In this document: one piece after another, positions 36,366-45,094 of the stretch
Position numbering within the stretch: position 1 is the first letter of the stretch
Layout: every line of letters starts with the position of its first letter
Made by a program: the position numbers and the translations under genes
Source of the DNA: an uncultured bacterium
GTDB lineage: Bacteria; Bacteroidota; Bacteroidia; Bacteroidales; Bacteroidaceae
Assembly (NCBI GenBank): GCA_905215345.1
Contig: CAJMPR010000005.1
Location: 186,001-250,000, forward strand
Direction: 5' to 3'
DNA: 64,000 nt
The notes under the pieces: model-generated
Seen by the model: the letters and a program-made list of their open reading frames with translations, nothing else
Database searches by the model: none
Told to the model about the DNA's origin: nothing

Positions 36366-38915
36366 ATGAGAATTAAATGGATTATGTTGTTGACGGTATT
36401 GTTAATATCCGCCCTGGCAACTGCGCAAAACACGGCAAGCTCCTCTTTTCAAATCAAAGGAATCTTACTGGACTCGCTTACTCAGGAAGGAGAACCTTAT
36501 GCCACCATCAAGATAGTGAAGAAAGAAGCGCCGGCACATGCCATTAAGATGTTGGTTACTGACATGAAAGGAAAGTTTCAGGAGAAAGTATCCGGTACGG
36601 GTAATTTCATTATGACGATTTCTTCCGTGGGGAGGAGTAACATCGTGAAAGATTTTGTTGTAAAGGCCGGAGAAAAACTGATTGATTTCGGAACACTTTA
36701 TATTACGGATGCATCCAATGAATTGGGGCAGGTAGAAGTGGTGGCACAGAAACCATTGGTGAAAGCCGATATTGATAAGATAGAATATAATGTGCAGGAT
36801 GACCCCGATTCAAAATCGAATACCGTACTTGAGATGTTGCGTAAAGTACCTCTTGTTACAGTAGATGGGGAAGACAATATCAAAGTCAATGGTAGCAGTA
36901 GTTTCAAGGTTCATGTGAATGGTAAGCCCAACAATATGATGAGTAATAACCCGACGGAAGTTCTGAAAAGCATGCCTGCCAATTCCATTAAGAATATTGA
37001 AGTAATTACGAATCCGGGTGCAAAGTATGATGCCGAAGGAGTAGGAGGTATCTTGAATATCATAACTGTGGGTAGCGGTTTTGAGGGCTACACCGCAACA
37101 TTCAGTGCAAATGCAAGTAATACCGGAGCGGGAGGTAGTGCTTATGCCACGGTGAAGAAAGGTAAACTGACGGTGACCGGTAATTATAGTATAAATTACG
37201 ATAACCGTCCCATTAATTATTTAGAAAATACGCGTTATAATCTGAATGATGCCGGTAATGCTACCTCTCGTACCATAAATAATAGCGAGAACGATAACAG
37301 TGGTACTTTCCAGCATGGTAATCTGGAGGCGAGTTATGAGATAGACACATTGCGTTTATTGACAATGTCGGTCGGTATGTATGGTGGAATTAATAAAAGT
37401 GAAGGTTTCGGCGATGCCTATATGGAGAGTCTTGGAGAGCTTACTAATACGGCTCCTTTTTATCGTTATAACTCCCGCTCGAAGAATGATAATTCATGGT
37501 ATTCCGTACGTGGAAGTGTTGACTATCAGCGCACTTCGGCAAAGGTAAAAGAGAGGATGTTTACATTTTCATATAAAGTGAACACGCAACCGAGAACTTC
37601 GGACGGATATACGCACTATTTATACGAAGCGGATCAAATGTCAGAGGAGTGGCTCTCATTCCTGAGGTTGCGGAACTTACGGACGGATGGAAAGCAGAAT
37701 AGTTCCGAACATACTTTTCAGGCGGATTATACTACTCCAATTGCCAAAATACATACACTCGAAACGGGAGTGAAGTATATCATTCGAAATAATAGTAGTC
37801 AGGATTGGCGTTATCAGGTAAAAGAAAATGGGGGGAATGACTATGAACTGGATAGGGAACGTAGTAGCGATTACAAACATCTGAATGATATCCTTGCAGT
37901 TTACGTAGGGTATTCTTTGAATATAAAGAAGATTTCGGCTAAGGCAGGTTTGCGTTATGAACGAACCATGCAGAATGTGAAGTATATTGTCGGAAAGGGG
38001 GATAACTTTAAAGTGAACTTCAATGATTGGGTACCTTCCGCAACTGTGGGATACAAGTTGACAGAGATGTCCAACATACGGTTGGGTTATAATATGCGTA
38101 TTTGGCGACCCAGTATCTGGTATTTAAACCCGTATGTGGATGATGTGGATCCTACTTATATATCTAAAGGTAATCCGGATTTGGAGAGTGAAAAGAGCCA
38201 TGCGCTGAATTTGAGCTACAGTAACTTTACGCAGAAGTTCAACATCAACTTGGCAGCCCGCTACTCGTTCAATAATAATAGCATAGAGAGGGTGACGCAA
38301 CGGATAGAGCCGGGACAGATAATCCCGGGGTTAGGTACAAAAGCCGAAAAGGATGTGCTTTTTTCTACTTATGAGAATATCGGACGTAGTAAATATGCGG
38401 GGCTGAGTGCCTATATCAATTGGAATGCTACCTCTAAAACGCGTATTTATATGAATCTTAGTGCGGATTATTCTTACCTGAACAGTCCGGCACAAGAGAT
38501 AACGAACAGTGGTTGGAGTTGTTTTGCATATGGAGGGGTACAACATACTTTTCCTTTGGATATCCGTGGAAGCTTGAATCTGATGGGTTCGACTCCTTAT
38601 GTGATGTTACAGGGGAAAGGTGACAGTTTCTACGATTTTAATATCAGTATCAACCGTTCTTTCCTGAAAGAAAAGCGATTAACATTATCTGCTTTTGCGG
38701 GTAACTTTTTCCAGAAGTATATGGACAGTAAAAACACATTGGAAGGTGTCGGTTTCAGGCAGGAAAGTAATTACCGCTATTCCCGTATGCGTTATGGTAT
38801 GAGTGTAAGCTACCGTATCGGTGAATTGAAGGCCAGTGTGAAGAAAGCCGCGCGTTCTATTAGTAATGATGATGTGAAAGGTGGTGGCGGAGAAGGTGGC
38901 GGCAGTAGCGAGTAA
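36366..38915 (+). CDS. TonB-dependent-receptor-like outer-membrane beta-barrel protein (not SusC)
   Basis: An 849-residue outer-membrane protein (signal MRIKWIMLLTVLLISALATAQ). It carries an N-terminal carboxypeptidase-regulatory-like beta-sandwich (~28-110), a TonB plug (~125-230; VLEMLRKVPLVTVDGEDNIK, then NPGAKYDAEGVGGILNI) and a barrel of the OMP_b-brl_3 type to the end. The C-terminus has an odd glycine-rich tail (GGGGEGGG) after the last barrel strand, where porins usually end in an aromatic residue. No SusD gene is adjacent, and SusC signatures are missing. Possible ligands are peptides, metals or cofactors. Single-gene unit with own promoter and a hairpin after it. Confidence 0.87.
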   Translation: MRIKWIMLLTVLLISALATAQNTASSSFQIKGILLDSLTQEGEPYATIKIVKKEAPAHAIKMLVTDMKGKFQEKVSGTGNFIMTISSVGRSNIVKDFVVKAGEKLIDFGTLYITDASNELGQVEVVAQKPLVKADIDKIEYNVQDDPDSKSNTVLEMLRKVPLVTVDGEDNIKVNGSSSFKVHVNGKPNNMMSNNPTEVLKSMPANSIKNIEVITNPGAKYDAEGVGGILNIITVGSGFEGYTATFSANASNTGAGGSAYATVKKGKLTVTGNYSINYDNRPINYLENTRYNLNDAGNATSRTINNSENDNSGTFQHGNLEASYEIDTLRLLTMSVGMYGGINKSEGFGDAYMESLGELTNTAPFYRYNSRSKNDNSWYSVRGSVDYQRTSAKVKERMFTFSYKVNTQPRTSDGYTHYLYEADQMSEEWLSFLRLRNLRTDGKQNSSEHTFQADYTTPIAKIHTLETGVKYIIRNNSSQDWRYQVKENGGNDYELDRERSSDYKHLNDILAVYVGYSLNIKKISAKAGLRYERTMQNVKYIVGKGDNFKVNFNDWVPSATVGYKLTEMSNIRLGYNMRIWRPSIWYLNPYVDDVDPTYISKGNPDLESEKSHALNLSYSNFTQKFNINLAARYSFNNNSIERVTQRIEPGQIIPGLGTKAEKDVLFSTYENIGRSKYAGLSAYINWNATSKTRIYMNLSADYSYLNSPAQEITNSGWSCFAYGGVQHTFPLDIRGSLNLMGSTPYVMLQGKGDSFYDFNISINRSFLKEKRLTLSAFAGNFFQKYMDSKNTLEGVGFRQESNYRYSRMRYGMSVSYRIGELKASVKKAARSISNDDVKGGGGEGGGSSE

Positions 38916-38930
38916 TCTGCCCTATTTAAA

Positions 38931-38974
38931 AAGTTCTCCTCCTGTTACAATGATTGGTGACAGGAGGAGAACTT
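38931..38974. terminator. Hairpin between convergent receptor and phosphoesterase genes
   Basis: Perfect 15-bp arms (38931-38945 with 38960-38974) extended by a few inner pairs. On the - strand the stem is followed by TTTTTAAA, so it fits best as the terminator of the phosphoesterase gene; on the + strand the T-run is poor. Confidence 0.75.
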
Positions 38975-38997
38975 ATTAAGGGGTTATAAAATCTCTC

Positions 38998-40830
38998 TTA
39001 GTATTGCAGGCAAGTAATCGTCCCGTCCATAGTCATAACGATCAGCCGTTTCTCCCCTGCATTCTTTAAAGATGTTACAGCCGAGTGGGATGTTTTCCAA
39101 TGCCAGGCAATTCCACTCCCGTCTGTCCGTACGGCATGTACTACTCCAAATTCTGTGGGGATGAATACATAGTCTTCCGTTGTTTCCATGCGGGTAGGGA
39201 TGAAATTGCTTTCATATGGCATCAACGTACTCCAAAGTGGTTTATAACAGCCTTCCGATATATTTACCGCAGTGATATTATTTTTGATTCCTTTGACGTA
39301 CAGGGTCTTTCCGCCTGCCGAGAAACCAAGTGATTCACGTCCTTTCGCTTCATCCGACGCCCAAAGTATCTTTCCGTTTTCCGGTTGGAAAGCACGTACG
39401 AAATAGTCCGAACTAAGGATAATTACCTGTTCCTTTTGTTTTTTATCATTCGACATATAAGGGAGGACTACCGGCCAGCATGCTCCCGGTGAAAAATATC
39501 TTCCCCGTTGGGTATCAAACTCCCAGACTTTTTTTCCCGTTTTCCGGTCGATGGCGTAAAACATTGCTCCCCAGGTTCCGATATATATACGCTCACGGTC
39601 TGTAGCAGGTCGTGATTCGACATATCCTTTCAAACCTTCGCATATCCAGTTGGGAGTGCCATCTGCCAAACGGATAGAGTAGAATTTACCATTACTGCTG
39701 CCGATATAGACATTTCCGTCCGCTACTGTGGGGCAAGCTACAATCGGATAACCTGTGTCGTACTTCCACTCCATTTTGCCGTCTTTTTTATTCAGAGCAT
39801 AAATACAACCGTCGCACGAAGAAATTACTACTACTTGGGAAGTGATAAAGGGTGACGAGAATATTTTATTCCCAGTCTGATATTTCCATAGTGTTTCTCC
39901 GTTATCTGCGTTCAAAGCATGGACTACTCCGGCGGTATTAGTGTAAACATACAGGTTACCGTCTATGCTTCCTTGTGAGGCTACATCCGTAATATCTTGC
40001 AACTTCCATACTTCCTGAATGGCCGGATGAAATAAGATGGTTTGCCATGCAGGCCGGGTTTCTGTCTTGATGATACGTTCGCGGAATTGCAATGTGTCAT
40101 TTTGCAGGCTGACTAAATTATATCCTCCTATCGGGTCATTTCTTCGTAACGAAGAGCGTCCTATCACTCCCGGAATACCATCGGCGTCATAAGCACGGTT
40201 AACGTGTAGATGCCCGGCAAGTGCTACTTGGGTATTACGTTTCTTTAGTATCTGTAAAATCTCCCGACAGTTACTCAAATCAGCGTTCAATGGAAAATGA
40301 TTAACGAAAATAACTGGCTGCGTCACGGGGGTGGCACTGATGACGGAATCAAGCCAAAGAACCTCTTCACGCGGAATGTGAGGCGGTCCCATGCGTAGGG
40401 CCGGTCCGGCTCCGCAACCGATGAAACGTACTCCCTGCCAGTCGTAACAGAAGTGAGACGCACGGAATATCTTGTTGAACATGGTGCATCCGTTTTCACT
40501 CCAGTTTACATCGTGGTTGCCGGGCAGCAAGAGATAGGGCTTTTTGAAGCTCTTTAAAATTTCGTCCAGCAGATAAAACTCTTTTGTGTCTCCAAACTCT
40601 GTGACGTCTCCGCTTAGGATGGTGAAATCCACCGCAGGATTGGCGTTGATGTCTTCGATGGCTTGCCGTAAGTCATCCTCGGCATAGGCGAACGAGTTGA
40701 GGTGAACGTCGCTGAGCCAGGCAAAGGTAAAGCCGCGCTGATTGTCAGGTTGGGGGGAAGAATAGTTCTTCTGTCCGTAGACGAAGAATGGTAGTGCCGT
40801 CATGCAGACAGCCAATAAAAACTTTTTCAT
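38998..40830 (-). CDS. Secreted calcineurin-like metallophosphoesterase fused to a PQQ-type beta-propeller
   Basis: A 610-residue exported protein. The frame runs to 40857, but the promoter -7 box at 40855-40862 overlaps that ATG; the start at 40830 gives a good signal peptide (MKKFLLAVCMTALPFFVYG). Residues ~35-235 are a metallophosphoesterase with all metal motifs: WLSDVHLN, SGDVTEFGD, LPGNHDVNW, VNHFPL and GHLHVN. Residues ~270-610 form a PQQ/quinoprotein-like propeller with repeated blades (ALNADNGETLWKYQTG, ALNKKDGKMEWKYDTG, AIDRKTGKKVWEFDTQ). Both parts are known individually; the propeller may bind a ligand or envelope protein. The phosphoester substrate is unknown. Single gene, convergent to the TonB receptor. 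Confidence 0.85.
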   Translation of the reverse strand: MKKFLLAVCMTALPFFVYGQKNYSSPQPDNQRGFTFAWLSDVHLNSFAYAEDDLRQAIEDINANPAVDFTILSGDVTEFGDTKEFYLLDEILKSFKKPYLLLPGNHDVNWSENGCTMFNKIFRASHFCYDWQGVRFIGCGAGPALRMGPPHIPREEVLWLDSVISATPVTQPVIFVNHFPLNADLSNCREILQILKKRNTQVALAGHLHVNRAYDADGIPGVIGRSSLRRNDPIGGYNLVSLQNDTLQFRERIIKTETRPAWQTILFHPAIQEVWKLQDITDVASQGSIDGNLYVYTNTAGVVHALNADNGETLWKYQTGNKIFSSPFITSQVVVISSCDGCIYALNKKDGKMEWKYDTGYPIVACPTVADGNVYIGSSNGKFYSIRLADGTPNWICEGLKGYVESRPATDRERIYIGTWGAMFYAIDRKTGKKVWEFDTQRGRYFSPGACWPVVLPYMSNDKKQKEQVIILSSDYFVRAFQPENGKILWASDEAKGRESLGFSAGGKTLYVKGIKNNITAVNISEGCYKPLWSTLMPYESNFIPTRMETTEDYVFIPTEFGVVHAVRTDGSGIAWHWKTSHSAVTSLKNAGEKRLIVMTMDGTITCLQY

Positions 40831-40988
40831 GATGATGATTGATTGGTGTTTGCCCAAAGATACTCTGTTTTGTCGGAAAAGTGTTGTTTTAACCTCGAAA
40901 AAAGGTATATTTTATTATAAGATAAAAGTAATAAGAAGATAGTAGTTATTGGTTTTTGTAATGATGGTTAGTATCTTTACTTGCATGA

Positions 40989-41066
40989 ATTAATTCGTCC
41001 GCTTATAGTGAACCTTTCGTCCGCCTATAGTGGGACGAAAGGTTCACTATAAGCGGACGAATTAAT
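40989..41066. repeat. Perfect 34-bp inverted repeat with 10-nt loop
   Basis: Arms 40989-41022 and 41033-41066 are exact reverse complements. The loop is GCCTATAGTG. The left arm plus loop is itself a tandem near-repeat of TTCGTCCGCYTATAGTG (R/Y variant at one base, second copy starting at 41017), so the element looks like two copies of a 17-20-base word turned back on itself. No T-run follows on either strand. It lies between the promoter of the phosphoesterase and the end of the beta-1,2-glucan PUL. Confidence 0.9.
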
Positions 41067-41141
41067 ATTAGTGTATTTTCAGCTAAGTCATCGTAAAAAA
41101 GAGAATTAATGTTCCTTATCAGCAGTAATAAACTCACATAA

Positions 41142-41178
41142 AAAGCCGGAAACTGTTTTATAATCAGCATCCGGCTTT
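41142..41178 (-). terminator. Terminator of the GH144-GH3-SusD-SusC operon
   Basis: Nine-bp perfect arms AAAGCCGGA / TCCGGCTTT with a 19-nt loop, followed on the - strand by TTTATGTG, starting 24 bases beyond the GH144 stop. Confidence 0.75.
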
Positions 41179-41201
41179 ATAAAAAATGAAAAAGATTGAA
41201 A

Positions 41202-42557
41202 TTATTCTTGAGGTTTTTGTTGCCCGGCGGTAAAGCCTAATTTTTGTAATCCCTTCTGCACATCCGGATGACTCATGAAGAGCTTCCATAACAATCCGGT
41301 ACGGTAATTTTCGATCATTACAACTATTGGTCCCTGGTCAATGGCAAGATAACGTTGCGGATACCAGTTGTCCGTTTCGCTGAAAGCATCGTAAAAACCG
41401 TAAGGACCGAATACCTTATCGCCCATTTCGTAAAGATGGCGCATCACTTGCAATGAAGATTCCGGTGTATAGACGATGGATGACAGAGCTGCGGTAGGCG
41501 ATATTACTCCGAGGTCTTCACGCTCGTTGGGGGCATGGGCGGCATAACCGTTGACAGAGTAACTGGCTGTCAATCCCCAACAATCAGGACCGAAACCTTT
41601 GTAATGTTTCGGATTGCGGATACAATAAGCTCGGTTCACAAGGGTCAGGTTACGCATCTCGTTGAAGTAGCTGGGACAGTATTCGTCTTTCAGTCCGTTA
41701 GGATTAAGACCGAGGAAAGAGTATTGTGCCCAGAACAGCGGTCCGGCTTCTCCGCCTTGATAACGTAGATGCAGTTTGATTCCTTCTACCTGATGCGGAT
41801 CGACAATAGCACCATTTTGCGCCCAACCGTCGTGATAAACAGCGGCCGGTACACCGTGGGTAGGAGAGGCGGCAGCAAGTATGTACATAATGAGACATTC
41901 GTTGTAGCCATGAACCGGGAAGTTCATTTCCCAACCGTATTCGGGGCTCCAATGCCAATAAAGCACATTTTGGTCTCCCTGTCGGTAGAAATTCCAGTCC
42001 ACCTCACGCCATAACTTGTCGATGCGTCCGGCAAGAGTTTTTTCCTGTTCATCACCATTTATGTAGTATTGATGTACGGCAAGGAGCGCCTGCATGATGA
42101 AGGCTGTCTCTACCAGGTCGCCACCATTGTCTTTTTGTCCGAAAGGCTTTACCTTTCCGGTGTCGCCATACCACCAATGGGGATATGCGCCATGAAAACG
42201 GTCGGCTGTTTCGAGGAAGGAAACGATGCGGTCCATACGTTTCAGTCCTTCTTCACGAGTAACGTAACCACGGTCTATACCTGTCAGAATAGCCATAATG
42301 CCGAAACCGCTGCCACCGGATGTTACGACATTCTGGTCGTTCTCAGGATAGTCTCCGTCCATGTGGATACGTTCACGAGCCAATCCGCTGTTGGGTTCGG
42401 CACCTTCCCAAAAGTAATTGAAGGTGGAACGTTGTACGGTGTCCATCAAAGCTTCGTCACTCAAAACTTCTTTGGTTGTATCGGCTTTCTTTTGTCCGCA
42501 AGCTCCGGTGAGAAACAGCAGGCAAAAGAATAAACTATAGGTTATAAGATGTTTCAT
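41202..42557 (-). CDS. GH144-like (glucoamylase-family PF10091) lipoprotein, probable beta-1,2-glucanase
   Basis: A 451-residue lipoprotein (signal ends FLTGAC, Cys20). It is an (alpha/alpha)6-barrel protein of the PF10091 'glycoamylase' type: MDTVQRSTFNYFWEGAEPNSG at the start, SGGSGFGIMAILTGIDRGYV, PHWWYGDTGKVKPFGQKDNGG, then YPQRYLAIDQGPIVVMIENYR near the end. In Bacteroidota this family includes GH144 endo- or exo-beta-1,2-glucanases (Chitinophaga and Parabacteroides enzymes, recalled from the literature). The neighbouring GH3 gene supports the assignment, since beta-1,2-glucan oligosaccharides need a beta-glucosidase. It would act at the cell surface or in the periplasm to release sophorose or short beta-1,2 chains. 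Last gene of the SusC-to-GH144 operon; 29 bases after GH3. Confidence 0.8.
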   Translation of the reverse strand: MKHLITYSLFFCLLFLTGACGQKKADTTKEVLSDEALMDTVQRSTFNYFWEGAEPNSGLARERIHMDGDYPENDQNVVTSGGSGFGIMAILTGIDRGYVTREEGLKRMDRIVSFLETADRFHGAYPHWWYGDTGKVKPFGQKDNGGDLVETAFIMQALLAVHQYYINGDEQEKTLAGRIDKLWREVDWNFYRQGDQNVLYWHWSPEYGWEMNFPVHGYNECLIMYILAAASPTHGVPAAVYHDGWAQNGAIVDPHQVEGIKLHLRYQGGEAGPLFWAQYSFLGLNPNGLKDEYCPSYFNEMRNLTLVNRAYCIRNPKHYKGFGPDCWGLTASYSVNGYAAHAPNEREDLGVISPTAALSSIVYTPESSLQVMRHLYEMGDKVFGPYGFYDAFSETDNWYPQRYLAIDQGPIVVMIENYRTGLLWKLFMSHPDVQKGLQKLGFTAGQQKPQE

Positions 42558-42586
42558 ATATATGGTTGTTTTGATATCTCCGTAAT

Positions 42587-44920
42587 TTACTTCAGTGTAA
42601 TACGGGCTGCCTTTGTAGCTTGGCTGCTGCCACCGATGAATAGGTCAAAGTCTCCCGGTTCAGCCACATGATTCAGATTATAGTCATAGAATCGCAGCAA
42701 ATCCGGTGTGATTTTGAATGATACCGTTTTGCTTTCTCCGGCACGAAGGAATACCTTTTCAAAACCTTTCAGTTCGCGTACCGGACGGGTAATGCTTCCT
42801 ACAAGGTCACGGATATAAAGTTGCACCACTTCCGCGCCATCACGCTTTCCGGTATTCGTTACCGTAACTACGGCGGTAATGGAACCATTTTGTGGCATTG
42901 TCGGTGTGCTGAGGGCGATGTCACTGTATTGGAAAGTAGTATATGAAAGTCCGTAACCGAAAGGATACAACGGGTCATTATCTACATCGAGATAGTTGGT
43001 GCGGAACTTTTCGAACCATCCTCCTTCTTTTAACGGCCGGCCGGTATTCTTATGATTATAAAACAAAGGTATCTGCCCTACATTCTTCGGGAATGTCATG
43101 GTGAGTTTACCACTGGGATTAACATCGCCAAACAGTACATCACCGATGGCGTAAGCTGCCTCACTACCGCCAAACCATACGTTCAGTATGGCGGGTACGT
43201 TTTCCTGTTCCCAGGTCAGTGTCAAGGGACGACCGGTGAAGAGAGTCAACACCACGGGCTTGCCTGTTTTCAGCAAGGCTTCCAGCAAGGTACGTTGTAC
43301 GTCCGGAATGTCGAGATTGGTGCGGCTGGAACTTTCACCGCTCATTTCGGAAGATTCTCCCAATGCGGCAACAATGACATCAGCACCGGCGGCAACTTTC
43401 AGAGCTTCGTCCAATAATTCTTTATCTGTACGGTTGTCACGGTTCAACGAGCGACCAAACATGGTAGCACGTTCTTCATAAGCGGCATCACTTGCCAGAT
43501 TACTACCTTTCGCATAGGTGATATTTACCTTTCCGGTCATCATTTCTTTTAATCCTTCATATAGGGAAGGGTAATCGTTCAGACGGGCGGCCACACTCCA
43601 GGTACCGGGCATATTACTACGGGTGTTACCTAACGGACCGATAACGGCGACAGTTCCTTGTTTTTTTAACGGAAGTAAAGGCTCTGGCAAAGAACCCGGA
43701 TGCATTTTTACTTCACCGTTTTTCAACAGAACAAAACTTTCTGAAGCTATCTTGCGAGCGGCAGCACGATGTTCTTTGGTGAAGATGTCACGTGGAGGAC
43801 GATTCAGGTCGCAGTATTTGTAAGGGTTGTCGAATAATCCCAGCTTATATTTGGCTTCGAGAATACGGCGGCAAGCTGCATCCAGTGTCTTCATGCTTAC
43901 CTTACCTTCTACGATGGACTTTCTTAAAGTGCCTACAAATCCCTCGCTCACCATATCCATGTCTATACCGGCATTGATGGCACGTGCCGAAACTGTCTGC
44001 AAGTCACCTATTCCGTGTTCAATCATTTCAGAGATACCTGTAAAGTCCGTTACCACGAAACCTTTAAAACCCCATTGCTTCCGGAGTACGTCAGTCATCA
44101 ACCATTTGTTGGCGGTTGCGGGTACTCCGTCTATTTCATTGAAGGAAGCCATTACGCTACCTACACCCGCTTCTACTGCGGCTTCATAAGGATACATGTA
44201 TTCGTTGAACATGCGGTTACGGCTCATATCTACCGTATTATAATCACGGCCTGCTTCACCGGCACCGTAAAGGGCAAAGTGCTTAACGCACGCCATGATT
44301 TCGTCATTACGTTTCAATTGGTCGGACAGGTTTGTTCCCTGATAGCCATATACCATTGCCTTTGCGATTGCTCCACCAAGGAACGGGTCTTCACCGTTAC
44401 CTTCGCTTACACGTCCCCAGCGGGGATCACGACTGATATCTACCATCGGGCTGAAAGTCCAGGAAATACCATCGGCGCTGGCTTCAACGGCAGCGATACG
44501 CGCAGACTCCTGAATGGCTGCCGTATCCCAGGTACAGGATAGTCCCAATGGAATAGGGAAGATGGTTTCATAACCATGTATCACGTCCATACCAAACAAT
44601 AAGGGGATGCCCAGACGAGAGTTCTCTACTGCAAGTTTCTGCACATCACGTATCTTGGCTACTCCTTTCAGGTTAAAAAGTCCGCCTACAAGACCTTGTT
44701 CTATCTTTTTGGCAACGTCACTGCTTTTTGCCTGTCCGGTAGTGATTTCACCGGTTACGGGCAAGTTGAGCTGACCTATCTTTTCCTCTACGGTCATCTT
44801 CTTCATCAACGCATCAATGAAGCGGTCCATGTCCTGAGGGGATTTTTGTGCCTGCAAGGCGGTGGCGCTTATAAAGGCGGCTGCCAGTAACAGGCTTGTT
44901 TTTTTGAAAATTCTATTCAT
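42587..44920 (-). CDS. GH3 beta-glucosidase (BglX-type)
   Basis: A 777-residue secreted enzyme (signal SLLLAAAFISATALQA). Domains: TIM barrel (~30-370) with KHFALYGAGEAGRDYNTVDM, nucleophile D292 in GFVVTDFTGISEM; alpha/beta sandwich (~390-620) with the candidate acid/base Glu in ALGESSEMSGESSSR; and a C-terminal fibronectin-like domain (~665-775). It would hydrolyse beta-glucosides, here probably sophoro-oligosaccharides; the B. thetaiotaomicron GH3 enzyme BT_3567, which acts on beta-1,2-glucooligosaccharides, is encoded in a similar gene set (literature, recalled). Located between SusD and the GH144-like gene; separated from SusD by a 174-bp gap holding the inverted GC-rich repeat pair. Confidence 0.93.
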   Translation of the reverse strand: MNRIFKKTSLLLAAAFISATALQAQKSPQDMDRFIDALMKKMTVEEKIGQLNLPVTGEITTGQAKSSDVAKKIEQGLVGGLFNLKGVAKIRDVQKLAVENSRLGIPLLFGMDVIHGYETIFPIPLGLSCTWDTAAIQESARIAAVEASADGISWTFSPMVDISRDPRWGRVSEGNGEDPFLGGAIAKAMVYGYQGTNLSDQLKRNDEIMACVKHFALYGAGEAGRDYNTVDMSRNRMFNEYMYPYEAAVEAGVGSVMASFNEIDGVPATANKWLMTDVLRKQWGFKGFVVTDFTGISEMIEHGIGDLQTVSARAINAGIDMDMVSEGFVGTLRKSIVEGKVSMKTLDAACRRILEAKYKLGLFDNPYKYCDLNRPPRDIFTKEHRAAARKIASESFVLLKNGEVKMHPGSLPEPLLPLKKQGTVAVIGPLGNTRSNMPGTWSVAARLNDYPSLYEGLKEMMTGKVNITYAKGSNLASDAAYEERATMFGRSLNRDNRTDKELLDEALKVAAGADVIVAALGESSEMSGESSSRTNLDIPDVQRTLLEALLKTGKPVVLTLFTGRPLTLTWEQENVPAILNVWFGGSEAAYAIGDVLFGDVNPSGKLTMTFPKNVGQIPLFYNHKNTGRPLKEGGWFEKFRTNYLDVDNDPLYPFGYGLSYTTFQYSDIALSTPTMPQNGSITAVVTVTNTGKRDGAEVVQLYIRDLVGSITRPVRELKGFEKVFLRAGESKTVSFKITPDLLRFYDYNLNHVAEPGDFDLFIGGSSQATKAARITLK

Positions 44921-44934
44921 ATTGTTATATTTTG

Positions 44935-45092
44935 AAGTCTTACCCCCGCCCCCTCTCCCAAGCAGAGGAGAGGTGGGGAGTGGGGCTGATTAAAGTTAGC
45001 AAGATATTCCGTTATCCATTCAAAATCCTATTTCTTTATTCCCCCACTAACTATCTCTCCTCTGCTTGGGAGAGGGGGCGGGGGTGAGACTT
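44935..45092. repeat. Pair of inverted GC-rich hairpin units (REP/BIME-like), ~38-bp arms
   Basis: Bases 44935-44972 and 45055-45092 are reverse complements with a single T/G mismatch; the inner 31 bases match perfectly. Each arm is itself a small hairpin (CTCTCC ... GGAGAG around CAAGCAGA). The sequence is strikingly C- or G-rich in an otherwise ~43% GC genome. The 82 bases between the arms are ordinary AT-rich DNA. It fills the SusD-GH3 gap (44921-45094) in the middle of an operon, starting 2 bases before the SusD stop. No target-site duplication was seen. On the - strand transcript it could fold into one large stem. Confidence 0.88.
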
Positions 45093-45094
45093 TT

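Larger units (their letters stand above)
40831..41201. other. 371-bp intergenic region with promoter, perfect inverted repeat and terminator
   Basis: No coding frame is supported. It holds the phosphoesterase promoter (CAAAGATA at 40855-40862 = TATCTTTG on the - strand), the 34-bp perfect inverted repeat and the terminator of the GH144-like gene, all listed separately or here. The remainder (about 40.87-40.98 kb) is AT-rich without recognisable structure. Confidence 0.6.

Noticed and set aside
44935..45092. MITE with terminal inverted repeats
   Set aside because: The inverted arms are GC-rich hairpins, no target-site duplication flanks them and the inner part shows no transposon-derived sequence; a REP/BIME-like reading is favoured, although this is not proven.
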